A DNA stretch of 33,536 nucleotides, taken from assembly GCA_017434085.1 (NCBI GenBank), contig JAFRFY010000182.1:1-33536 (forward strand). The letters are read 5' to 3'. This document shows, in pieces, positions 24,702-31,866 of this stretch. The DNA is from Clostridia bacterium (lineage in GTDB: Bacteria > Bacillota > Clostridia > Christensenellales > Aristaeellaceae). The stretch's first letter is position 1. Each line of letters begins with the position of its first letter. Position numbers and translations under genes: made by a program. The notes under the pieces were generated by a model that saw only the letters and a program-made list of their open reading frames with translations, had not been told where the DNA came from and did not search any database.

Positions 24702-24777
24702 AACCTCCTACTGTTTCTTGTCGATGACGGCGAGGGGCAGGTCGGGAAAGACAGGCGGGCAGGAAACAGAGGAGGTT
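24702..24777 (-). promoter_or_regulatory. RNA stem that can mask the repressor ribosome-binding site
   Basis: In the minus-strand transcript an upstream arm (complement of 24763-24777) pairs with the arm holding the AGGAGGTT ribosome-binding site (complement of 24702-24717). There are 8 pairs, one bulged base, then 7 pairs, with about 45 bases in the loop. A competing pairing also exists: GGTTACC at 24794-24800, at the stop of the preceding gene, with GGTAACC at 24699-24705 next to the start codon. No known riboswitch class was recognised. Confidence 0.6.
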
Positions 24778-24795
24778 GATCGTGTAAGGGCAGGG

Positions 24796-24963
24796 TTACC
24801 GCTCGGGCGGCTTGCGCCCGGCGTCCCGGGCCGCGCAGGCCTTGTCGCACCCGGCGCAGCCGCAGCCGCAGCCGCCGGACCGGCGGGTCCTCACGGCGTG
24901 GCGCACGGCGAAGAACACCGCCGCGGCGATGGCCAGTATCAGCAGGATGTCGATAATGTTCAT
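24796..24963 (-). CDS. FeoB-associated Cys-rich membrane protein
   Basis: Protein of 55 residues. An N-terminal membrane helix (about 3-20, NIIDILLILAIAAAVFFAV) is followed by RHAVRTRR and a Cys cluster (CGCGCAGCDKAC), the hallmark of the small FeoB-associated protein found behind feoB in Firmicutes. It probably sits at the membrane with FeoB and may handle ferrous iron on the inner side; the exact role is not known. Its AAGGAGGA site overlaps the feoAB stop codon, so translation is likely coupled. Confidence 0.85.
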   Translation of the reverse strand: MNIIDILLILAIAAAVFFAVRHAVRTRRSGGCGCGCAGCDKACAARDAGRKPPER

Positions 24964-24973
24964 GGATTCCTCC

Positions 24974-27349
24974 TTAGCCCAGCCCCAGGGCCAGGCCGAT
25001 CACGCGCACGCACAGCGCCACGAACCAGGCGATGCCGCACTGCCAGAGCACCACGCCCACGGCCCAGCGGCGGCCCAGCTCCCGCCTTATGGCGGCCACG
25101 GCGGCCACGCAGGGGGTGTAGAGCAGGCTGAACGCCAGCATGCTGGCGGCGGACAGCGTGCTCATGGCCGCCGCCACGCCGGTTTCCCCGCGATAGAGCA
25201 TCTGCATCACCGTGACCACGCTCTCCTTGGCCATGAAGCCGGTGATCAGCGAGGTGGCTACCCGCCAGTCGCCCAGGCCCAGGGGTTTAAGGATCGGGGC
25301 CAGCCAGCCGGAGAGCAGCGCGAGTATGCTGGTGCGCATGTCCTCGGTGAGGTTGAACTGGGTGTCAAAGTGGGACAAAAACCACACCACGATGGTCGCC
25401 ACCAGTATCACCGAAAAGGCGCGCTGCAAAAAGTCCTTGGATTTCTCCCACAAAAGCTGCATGACGCTTCGGGGGCTGGGCAGCCGGTAGTTGGGCAACT
25501 CCAGCACCAGCGGCACGGCCTCGCCCTTGAACAGCGTGCTCTTGTAGAGCGCCGCCGCCGCGATGCCGGTGAGTATGCCCAGGGCGTACAGCGCCACCAT
25601 CACCAGCCAGCCCCGCTTCGGGAAGAACGCCGCCACGAAGAAGCCGTAGATGGGCAGCTTCGCCGTGCAGGACATGAAGGGCGTCAGCAGTATGGTCATG
25701 CGGCGGTCGCGCTCGCTGGGCAGCGTGCGGGTGGACATCACCGCGGGCACCGTGCAGCCGAAGCCGATCAGCATGGGCACGATGCTGCGGCCCGAGAGCC
25801 CGATTTTGCGGAGCAGCTTGTCCATGAAGAACGCCACCCGGGCGATGTAGCCGGAGTCCTCCAGCATCGACAGGAAGAAGAACATCACCACGATGATGGG
25901 CAAAAAGCTCAGCACGCTGCCCACGCCCTCGAAGATGCCCCCGATGATCAGGTTGTGGATCACGGGGTTCACCCCCGCGGCGCCCAGCGCGCCGTCCGCG
26001 GCGTCGGTCAGCGCCGACACCCCCGCGGCCATCAGGTTTTGAAGCCACGCGCCCACCACGCTGAAGGTCAGGTAGAACACCAGGCCCATGATCAGTATGA
26101 ACATCGGTATGGCGGTGAAGCGCCCGGTCAGCAGCCGGTCGATGCGCTCGCTGCGCAGGTGCTCCTTGCTCTCGTGGGGCCGGGTCACGCAGGCGTCGCA
26201 CACCTTTTCGATGAAGGAAAACCGCATGTCCGCCATGGCCGCCGCCCGGTCCAGCCCGCGCTCGGACTCCATCTGCTTAACGATGTGGTCCAGCATCTCA
26301 AGCTCGTTAACATCCAGGTTCAGCCTGTCCAGTATGAGCTTGTCGCCCTCGACGATCTTGCTGGCCGCGAACCGAAGCGGCAGCCCGGCGCGCTGGGCGT
26401 GGTCCTCGATCAAATGGCACACCGCGTGCAGGCAGCGGTGCACCGCGCCGCCCTGATCGTCCTTACCGCAGAAATCCTGGCGAAGCGGCGGCTCCTGATA
26501 GCGGGCGATGTGCACGGCGTGGTCCTTGAGCTCCTCCACGCCCTCGTTCTTGGCCGCGGAGATGGGCACCACGGGCACGCCCAGCATGGCCTCCATGCGG
26601 TTGATGTCCACCGAGCCGCCGTTGCCGCGCAGCTCGTCCATCATGTTGAGCGCCACCACCGTGGGGATGCCGGTCTCCAGAAGCTGCATGGTCAGGTACA
26701 GGTTGCGCTCGATGTTGGTGGCGTCCACGATGTTGATGATGGCCCGGGGCTTTTCGTTCAGCACGAAGTCGCGGGACACCAGCTCCTCGCTGGAGTAGGG
26801 GGACATGGAATAGATGCCCGGCAGGTCGGTGATGCGGGTGTTGCGCGCGCCGATGATGGCGCCGTCCTTGCGGTCCACCGTGACGCCGGGGAAGTTGCCC
26901 ACGTGCTGGTTCATGCCGGTGAGCTGGTTGAACAGCGTGGTCTTGCCGCAGTTCTGGTTGCCCACCAGCGCGAAGGTCAGTATCTCCGTGTCCGGCAGGG
27001 GATTGCCCGTGCCCGGGGGATGGAATATGCCCTCCTCGCCCAGGCCGAGGTGCCGGGATTTCTCCGCGCTCTCGGCGATATCGGGCTTCTGCGCGCGGCG
27101 GGGGATGGGGGTGACCTCGATCTTCTCCGCGTCCGACAGCCGAAGCGTCAGCTCGTAGCTGTGGATCCTGAGCTCCATCGGGTCGCCCAGCGGGGCGTAT
27201 TTCACCAGCGTGACCTCCGCGCCCGGGATCACGCCCATGTCCAGGAAATGCTGGCGCAGCGCGCCGTCCCCGCCCACTGATATGATCCGCGCCGATTTGC
27301 CGATCTCAAGCTCCTTTAATGTCGTAGGAATCGCCTCCGGTTCATGCAA
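24974..27349 (-). CDS. feoB: FeoA-FeoB fusion, ferrous iron transporter
   Basis: Protein of 791 residues. Residues about 9-80 are a FeoA (SH3-like) domain; a linker follows, then the FeoB G-domain with G1 GNQNCGKTT (130-138), T157 in GVTV, DLPG (175-178) and NMMD (235-238). The membrane part (about 400-790) has the two gate segments with FMSCTAKLPIY and GFGCTVPAVMSTRT. It imports Fe2+ in a GTP-dependent manner. The start appears to be a TTG at 27349, with AGGA seven bases upstream; no in-frame ATG precedes the FeoA domain. Both the start and its ribosome-binding site lie in a direct repeat that borders a MITE-like insertion, so the promoter position is unclear. Confidence 0.93.
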   Translation of the reverse strand: MHEPEAIPTTLKELEIGKSARIISVGGDGALRQHFLDMGVIPGAEVTLVKYAPLGDPMELRIHSYELTLRLSDAEKIEVTPIPRRAQKPDIAESAEKSRHLGLGEEGIFHPPGTGNPLPDTEILTFALVGNQNCGKTTLFNQLTGMNQHVGNFPGVTVDRKDGAIIGARNTRITDLPGIYSMSPYSSEELVSRDFVLNEKPRAIINIVDATNIERNLYLTMQLLETGIPTVVALNMMDELRGNGGSVDINRMEAMLGVPVVPISAAKNEGVEELKDHAVHIARYQEPPLRQDFCGKDDQGGAVHRCLHAVCHLIEDHAQRAGLPLRFAASKIVEGDKLILDRLNLDVNELEMLDHIVKQMESERGLDRAAAMADMRFSFIEKVCDACVTRPHESKEHLRSERIDRLLTGRFTAIPMFILIMGLVFYLTFSVVGAWLQNLMAAGVSALTDAADGALGAAGVNPVIHNLIIGGIFEGVGSVLSFLPIIVVMFFFLSMLEDSGYIARVAFFMDKLLRKIGLSGRSIVPMLIGFGCTVPAVMSTRTLPSERDRRMTILLTPFMSCTAKLPIYGFFVAAFFPKRGWLVMVALYALGILTGIAAAALYKSTLFKGEAVPLVLELPNYRLPSPRSVMQLLWEKSKDFLQRAFSVILVATIVVWFLSHFDTQFNLTEDMRTSILALLSGWLAPILKPLGLGDWRVATSLITGFMAKESVVTVMQMLYRGETGVAAAMSTLSAASMLAFSLLYTPCVAAVAAIRRELGRRWAVGVVLWQCGIAWFVALCVRVIGLALGLG

Positions 27350-27481
27350 ATAGCTTTCCTGTTCAGTCCGGGTATGCGTTTCACGCGGGCGATGAGGGCA
27401 TCGCCCCTACAATGGCGTGATATCCGTAGGGGCGATGCCCTCATCGCCCGTCGGACTGAACAGTTGGCAAATACCTTTCCT
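27346..27481. mobile_element. MITE-like inverted-repeat insertion upstream of feoAB
   Basis: GCAAATAGCTTTCCT (27346-27360) and GCAAATACCTTTCCT (27467-27481) are direct repeats, 14 of 15 bases alike. They enclose a segment of about 106 bases with outer inverted repeats GTTCAGTCCG (27361-27370) and CGGACTGAAC (27452-27461), and inner inverted copies of the GGGCGATG hairpin repeat (27385-27411, 27425-27451). This looks like a small non-coding element with an aged target-site duplication. The duplicated target contains the ribosome-binding site and TTG start of feoAB. Confidence 0.6.
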
Positions 27482-27500
27482 TGAAAGAGATTGGGCCTTT

Positions 27501-27518
27501 AAAAAGGCGCCGCGCGCC
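27501..27518 (-). terminator. Terminator after the MarR gene
   Basis: On the minus strand a short stem GGCGC-GCG-GCGCC is followed by TTTTT. It ends the tetrapyrrole operon just before the feoAB region. Confidence 0.6.
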
Positions 27519-27522
27519 CCGA

Positions 27523-27945
27523 TCATTCCTCTTCCATGATCTCCACGATGTGTCGGGTCGTGTCCAGGAGCCGCTGCGCCTCCTCCGGGCTCAGACGGTC
27601 GATGATCCGGGTGTAGAACGCCACCGCCTGCAGGTTCTGCTCGCGGGCGGCCGCCTCGCCCGGCGGGGTCAGCGTCACCAGCACCCGCCGCTTGTCCGTG
27701 GCGTCGGGCGCGCGCCGCACCATGCCTGCCTCCTCCAATACTCTAAGGATATTCGCAACGCGACCCGTTGTCAAGCCCAATTTTTCCGTCAGCTCCCCGG
27801 GATACATGGGCCGGTTCATGTGGTACAGGTACAGCAGCACGCCGCTCTCGCCCCGGGTGTGGCTGCGCTCGACGATCTTGTCCAGCGCGCCGACGTGCTC
27901 AACGTGCACCTTCCACAGCGTCTCGCCCAGCTTCATAGCGTCCAT
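27523..27945 (-). CDS. MarR-family transcription regulator
   Basis: Protein of 140 residues with the MarR winged helix: MYPGELTEKLGLTTGRVANILRVLEEAGMV as helix-turn-helix and DKRRVLVTLTPPG as the wing. It ends in an acidic EIMEEE. MarR proteins bind palindromes as dimers and leave DNA when bound by a ligand, often an aromatic or oxidant. It is the last gene of the tetrapyrrole/ABC-2 operon, 36 bases behind precorrin-2 dehydrogenase, so it may sense a tetrapyrrole or control the exporter. The ribosome-binding site before the ATG at 27945 is weak; an ATG at 27936 is an alternative. Confidence 0.85.
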   Translation of the reverse strand: MDAMKLGETLWKVHVEHVGALDKIVERSHTRGESGVLLYLYHMNRPMYPGELTEKLGLTTGRVANILRVLEEAGMVRRAPDATDKRRVLVTLTPPGEAAAREQNLQAVAFYTRIIDRLSPEEAQRLLDTTRHIVEIMEEE

Positions 27946-27981
27946 GCCGCCATCGCCGCCCTTTCAGTAAATTGAACAGAG

Positions 27982-28016
27982 CTATTCCTGTTCCCCGTTC
28001 CCTGCTCCCTGTTCCC
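27982..28016. repeat. Heptamer repeat inside the end of the precorrin-2 dehydrogenase gene
   Basis: On the minus strand five 7-base units of the GGGAACA type form the last codons and the stop of the gene. They encode the Gln/Gly/Glu-rich tail EQGAGNGEQE. The repeat unit is the same kind as in the non-coding arrays. Confidence 0.7.
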
Positions 28017-28470
28017 TCTCCGTTCGTCTCCACACTCCCAGCGCCTCCCGCACGGCCTCCGTCGCGCGCCGGGCCAGGGCGTGGTCGGTGCCGCTGGCGG
28101 TGATCCCCGCCACCAGGGGCCCGCTGACGGCTACGCCGGGGAAGAAGAAATCGCACAGGCCCTGGTCGCTTGCGACGTTCACCGGCACGCCCCGCTCTCG
28201 GCAGGCCGCGGCGATATCGGCGTTGAGCGCGTGATCGTCGGTGGCGGCCAGCACCAGGTCCATGCCGTCCAGGTCCGAGGGCTTAAAGGGCCGCCGGATC
28301 AGCGTCACGCCCGGCCCCTCGAGCCCGGGGTCGATCGCCGGGGCCACCACGGTGATGTCGTCGCAAAATACGGCGAGGGTCTTTACCCGCCGCGCGGCGA
28401 TACTGCCCGCCCCGACCACCAGCGCGCGCTTATGGGACAGGTCCACGAACATCGGAAAATACGGCTTCAC
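27982..28470 (-). CDS. Precorrin-2 dehydrogenase / sirohydrochlorin ferrochelatase-type protein
   Basis: Protein of 162 residues, like the NAD-binding part of CysG and like SirC/Met8 proteins. It oxidises precorrin-2 to sirohydrochlorin, on the way to siroheme or cobalamin. The Rossmann motif VGAGSIAARRV is near residue 20, followed by LVLAATDDHALNADIAAACR and the conserved NVASDQGLCDFFFPGVAV. Members this short lack the C-terminal helical domain, so whether it also inserts iron is open. The start is a GTG at 28470, three bases after the stop of the upstream gene. The end of the gene is made of a heptamer repeat that adds an unusual tail. Confidence 0.88.
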   Translation of the reverse strand: MKPYFPMFVDLSHKRALVVGAGSIAARRVKTLAVFCDDITVVAPAIDPGLEGPGVTLIRRPFKPSDLDGMDLVLAATDDHALNADIAAACRERGVPVNVASDQGLCDFFFPGVAVSGPLVAGITASGTDHALARRATEAVREALGVWRRTEREQGAGNGEQE

Positions 28471-28473
28471 GGT

Positions 28474-29487
28474 TCACCGCCGCCCCCTCTTGACAAAGTA
28501 GTTCAATACGCCGCCCAGCACGATGATGACCAGCGAGATCAGCAGCACCGACTTCGCCGCCTCCTGGGGCACCTGCCGCACGTCGCCCACGGACTCGGCG
28601 TAGAAGGTGAGCTGGTAGCGTATCTCCACCGGCTCGCCCATGGCGGTGGTGTCGGCGACGACCTCCACCGGCGCGTCCATGGCGGGGATGGGGATCTCAA
28701 AGGTGGAATTGCCCCCGTCGTCGGCCAGGTTGTCGTAGCGCGCCCCGCCCAGCAGCATGTAGTCGTAGTAGGCGCTGGACCACAGAAGCCGCGCGTAAGC
28801 CCGGCCCTCCCGCACGAGCATCCGCGTGGGGGAGCTGACCGACGCCCGCCCGCTGCCGCCGGTGAGCGTGACCTCGATGGCGTAGTCCCCGTCGGGGAAA
28901 TTGACCGCCACGGGCGCCACGGCCTCCGCCTCGACCGGTTCGGGCGCCTTCTCGGGGAGGTAGGCGTCCAGCGCCTTTTCAATCAGCGCGTAGTCCGGCA
29001 GGGGATAGGGGAGCGTGCCTTCCGGCAGCGAGGCGGCGTCGATGAGCAGCTGCCGGTCGTACCACTGATCGCGCTTGACGCTGTGGGCGGCGCAGTCGAA
29101 GGCCACGTTCAGCCCGGGCACGGGGATGTGAAACGCGGTGCGACCGTCCCGGACCGTTCCTGAAATCTCTTCGCCCACCCGCACGCGGTCGTAGCTTGTG
29201 CTACCGATCACGATGTCGGCGGACATCGTACCGCCCGACACCGTCAGCGTCGCCTCGACGACCCTGAAGTAGGGCGAGGAGGACTCCACCGCCACGCTGT
29301 ACACGCCGTCGGGCACGTCGGTGACGGGCGTCATGCCGTAGCGGCCGACCGCCATGCCGTCCATGGCCGCCCGGGCCGTTTGAAGCCGCGCGGGCGTGTC
29401 GTCGGAGGCGGTCAGCACGGTCACCGCCCCTGCGGCGGGCATGAGCAGCATCAGGAGGCAGGCCATCAGGCAGATCATACGCTTCAT
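28474..29487 (-). CDS. Surface protein with two repeated domains and C-terminal membrane anchor
   Basis: Protein of 337 residues that I cannot assign firmly. Residues 1-21 are a signal peptide, and the last 30 hold one membrane helix (about 310-330) followed by KRGRR, so most of the protein is outside. Two homologous beta-rich domains are visible, about 55-155 and 195-305. Both run DG-x-Y, then a LxVxxG strand, S-x-x-YD, and TFxIPxP (TAFHIPVP, STFEIPIP). The pattern recalls NEAT-type haem-binding domains of Firmicutes, but this is only a resemblance. It sits between an ABC-2 exporter and precorrin-2 dehydrogenase, which suggests binding of a tetrapyrrole or metal at the surface. A GAGGAGG site precedes the ATG. 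Confidence 0.7.
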   Translation of the reverse strand: MKRMICLMACLLMLLMPAAGAVTVLTASDDTPARLQTARAAMDGMAVGRYGMTPVTDVPDGVYSVAVESSSPYFRVVEATLTVSGGTMSADIVIGSTSYDRVRVGEEISGTVRDGRTAFHIPVPGLNVAFDCAAHSVKRDQWYDRQLLIDAASLPEGTLPYPLPDYALIEKALDAYLPEKAPEPVEAEAVAPVAVNFPDGDYAIEVTLTGGSGRASVSSPTRMLVREGRAYARLLWSSAYYDYMLLGGARYDNLADDGGNSTFEIPIPAMDAPVEVVADTTAMGEPVEIRYQLTFYAESVGDVRQVPQEAAKSVLLISLVIIVLGGVLNYFVKRGRR

Positions 29488-29499
29488 GGGGCCGCCTCC

Positions 29500-30231
29500 T
29501 CACAGGTTTTTCTTCTTATAGATGAATATGACCGACACCGCGCCGAAGATGACCAGGTAGGCGCACAGCACGATGAAGCCGAACGCCCCCGGCGGATTGC
29601 CGTTGGCCACGGCGCGGATCATGGCGCTGGCCTGCGAAAGCGGCAGCAGCGATATCACCTGCCTAAAGCCCGCGGGCATCTGGTCGGTGGAGAAGAAGGT
29701 GTTGCACAGAAAGGACATGGGCATGATGATGTAGGAGGTGTAGCGGGGCGCGTCGGTGTAGCTCTTGGCCAGAAACGACAGCACCAGCGCGATGGTGGAA
29801 AACACCGTGCCGTTCAAAAACATGATCAGAAGCGACATGCCGTTGAAGATCAGGTCCGTGCGTATGGGCAGGGTCAGAAGCAGTATCACCCCGCCCGCGT
29901 ACATGCCCCGCAGGCTGCCCCCGATCACCTGGCCCAGTATGAACTGCCACAGCGGGGTGGGGGAGACCATGATCTGGTCCAGCGCCTTTTCGTACAGCCG
30001 CTGCACGCTCATGTTCTGGGCGATGGCGGAGAAGGAGCCGGTCATGGTGGCCATCGCCACGATGCCGGGGATCAGAAAGTGCAGGTAGGGCTCCCCGTGG
30101 GAGGTGGTCTGTATGCCCATGCCGAATATGATGAGGTACATCAACGGGGAGATCATGGCCGCCACGGTGATCTTGTAGAAGTCCCGGCGGAACTCCACCC
30201 ATTTTTCCCACAGTACGGTGATGATGCCCAT
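29500..30231 (-). CDS. ABC-2 type exporter permease
   Basis: Protein of 243 residues with about six membrane helices, of the ABC-2 (DrrB/NodJ-like) family. A conserved segment is NMSVQRLYEKALDQIMVSPTPLWQFILGQVIGG. It pairs with the ATPase encoded just upstream: stop and start share a base in TAATG, so translation is coupled. The direction is export by family. The substrate is unknown; its place in a tetrapyrrole operon suggests a haem-pathway compound, a metal complex or an antimicrobial tetrapyrrole. Confidence 0.85.
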   Translation of the reverse strand: MGIITVLWEKWVEFRRDFYKITVAAMISPLMYLIIFGMGIQTTSHGEPYLHFLIPGIVAMATMTGSFSAIAQNMSVQRLYEKALDQIMVSPTPLWQFILGQVIGGSLRGMYAGGVILLLTLPIRTDLIFNGMSLLIMFLNGTVFSTIALVLSFLAKSYTDAPRYTSYIIMPMSFLCNTFFSTDQMPAGFRQVISLLPLSQASAMIRAVANGNPPGAFGFIVLCAYLVIFGAVSVIFIYKKKNL

Positions 30232-31064
30232 TACAGCTTCCTCCCGGCGCAGTCCACGAACACGTCCTCGAGGGTGGTCGCCCGCAGCGCCGCGCCGTCC
30301 CCGGCCTTCGAGAGGTAGGCGATGGCGGCGTCCCGGTCGTGGAAGTAGCGGCTCTTGAGGGTCTCGTCGGCGGTCTCGTCCACGGCAAAGGGGCCCAGCT
30401 CGTTGATCAGCGCGGCGGGGGTGTCCAGCTTTTGGAGCCGCCCCCGGTTGATCAGCGCCACGCGGTTGCAGAGCGCCTGGGCCTCCTCGATGTAGTGGGT
30501 GGTCAGCACGATGGTCATTTTGTCGGAATTGACCCGCCTGAGCAGGTTCCACATCTGCCGGCGGGACAGCGCGTCCATGCCGGCGGTGGGCTCGTCCAGC
30601 AGCAGTATCTCCGGCTCGATCATCAGCGCCCGGCAGATCATCAGCTTGCGCTTCATGCCGCCGGACAGGTGCCTGACCGTGCGGCGGCGGTAGTCGATGA
30701 GCCCCGCGAAGCTGAGCAGCGCCTCGGTCTTTTCGCGGATGACCTTTTTGGGCAGGTAATATAATCGCCCCTGGTACTCCATGACCTCGTCCATGGTCAT
30801 GTCCTGGCGCATGGAGTACTCCTGGGTGATCACGGCCAGCTTGCGCTTCTGGGCGGAAGCCCGGCGGTCCAGCCGCGCGCCGTCCACCCGGATCTCCCCC
30901 TCGGAGGGCAGGAGCACCGTGGACATCATGGAGATGGTGGTGGTCTTGCCCGCGCCGTTGGGGCCCAGCAGGCCGAAGAACTCCCCGGTTTCGACGGTGA
31001 GGCTCAGGTGATCCACCGCGGTGAAGTCGCCGAAGCGCTTGGTGAGGTCAATCAGCTCAATCAT
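30231..31064 (-). CDS. ABC-2 exporter ATP-binding protein
   Basis: Protein of 277 residues. Walker A GPNGAGKTTT, Q-loop in VITQEYSMR, signature LSGGMKRK, Walker B ILLLDEPTAGMD and H-loop TTHYIEEA are intact. It is of the DrrA type, with a C-terminal extension ending in TTLEDVFVDCAG, usual for drug or lipid exporters. Its start overlaps the end of cobI by eight bases, so the exporter is tied to the corrin gene at translation level. Together with the following permease it forms an exporter. Confidence 0.9.
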   Translation of the reverse strand: MIELIDLTKRFGDFTAVDHLSLTVETGEFFGLLGPNGAGKTTTISMMSTVLLPSEGEIRVDGARLDRRASAQKRKLAVITQEYSMRQDMTMDEVMEYQGRLYYLPKKVIREKTEALLSFAGLIDYRRRTVRHLSGGMKRKLMICRALMIEPEILLLDEPTAGMDALSRRQMWNLLRRVNSDKMTIVLTTHYIEEAQALCNRVALINRGRLQKLDTPAALINELGPFAVDETADETLKSRYFHDRDAAIAYLSKAGDGAALRATTLEDVFVDCAGRKL

Positions 31065-31746
31065 GTCTTTCCTTGGCGATGATCAGCGAGAAGTACCCCG
31101 CGTCGTCGGGAATCTCGTCCACGCTGTGGTAGACCTTTTCGTCCGCCATGGAGCAGTTCTCGACCATCATCACGTCGCGGCCGCTGTCCCTGAGCATGCG
31201 CTTCACGGCGGCCATCTGGCTGGCGGACTTCATCAGCACGTAGTTGCCGGGCTCGTTGAGCACCTTGTCCAGGCGGTGCACCGCGGGCACGATGTGTAAT
31301 TGCTCGTCCCACTCGCAAAGCGGCACGTTCAGCCGCGACGCCGCCGCGCAGAAGGATGTGATGCCCGGCACAAGCGCGCTTGCGTAGCCGTCGGCCTCCA
31401 GATGGTGCTGGATGTAGGAGAAGGTGCAGTAGACGGTGGAATCCCCAAGGGTGAGGTACACCACGTTCTTGCCCTGATCCAGATAGTCCTCGATGAGCTT
31501 CGCCGCCTTGCGGTGCTCCAGGTCGATCAGCGCACGGTCCTTGACCATGGGCATGTAGACCGGCACCAGCTCCTTATCCGCAAGCTCCGGCACCACCGCC
31601 GCGGCGATCCTGTAGGCCACCGTCTCCTTCGGCTCCCGGCCCGGCAGCGCGATCACGTCGTTTTCCCTGATCAGTTTGACGGCCTTCAGCGTCATCAGCT
31701 CCGGGTCCCCCGGACCGACGCCCACGCCGTAAGCGATACCACGCAT
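31057..31746 (-). CDS. cobI: Precorrin-2/cobalt-factor II C20-methyltransferase
   Basis: Protein of 229 residues of the tetrapyrrole methylase family. It opens with YGVGVGPGDPELMTLKAV and holds LTLGDSTVYCTFSYI and VPGITSFCAAASRLNVPL, which place it with CobI/CbiL rather than the other ring methylases. It adds the C20 methyl group in the first corrin-specific step of cobalamin synthesis; in an anaerobe the CbiL (cobalt-first) route is likely. The ATG at 31746 has AAGGGAG nine bases upstream. A longer open frame extends through the heptamer repeats and is rejected. No other cobalamin gene lies in the window. Confidence 0.88.
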   Translation of the reverse strand: MRGIAYGVGVGPGDPELMTLKAVKLIRENDVIALPGREPKETVAYRIAAAVVPELADKELVPVYMPMVKDRALIDLEHRKAAKLIEDYLDQGKNVVYLTLGDSTVYCTFSYIQHHLEADGYASALVPGITSFCAAASRLNVPLCEWDEQLHIVPAVHRLDKVLNEPGNYVLMKSASQMAAVKRMLRDSGRDVMMVENCSMADEKVYHSVDEIPDDAGYFSLIIAKERHD

Positions 31747-31774
31747 TGTGTTTATCTCCCTTCGGTCGTTTTTT

Positions 31775-31866
31775 GAATGGGGAATGGGGAATGGGGAATT
31801 GGGAATTATCCTGCGGCAGCAGATGACTATCATTCCTGATTCCTAACTCCTAATTCCTCATTTCCT
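31775..31866. repeat. Two heptamer arrays between cobA-hemD and cobI
   Basis: Array one (31775-31809) has GAATGGG three times, then GAATTGG and GAATTAT. Array two (31832-31866) has ATTCCTG, ATTCCTA, ACTCCTA, ATTCCTC and ATTTCCT, the same unit on the other strand. Array two includes the stop codon of cobA-hemD, so the last residues of HemD (MRN) are encoded by it. The two arrays can pair with each other in RNA. Confidence 0.7.

Noticed and set aside
24698..24850. Longer repressor start at 24850
   Set aside because: It would run through the RNA stem region and into the FeoB-associated gene; the family begins at the ATG at 24697.
27350..27500. Classical DtxR iron box upstream of feoAB
   Set aside because: The only strong symmetry there belongs to the inserted element; no 19-base iron-box-like palindrome was found.
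31747..31849. Cobalamin riboswitch ahead of cobI
   Set aside because: The gap is short and filled by heptamer repeats; no B12-box-like sequence was seen.
31775..31866. CRISPR-like array
   Set aside because: Units are 7 bases without spacers and no cas genes are present; these are simple tandem repeats.
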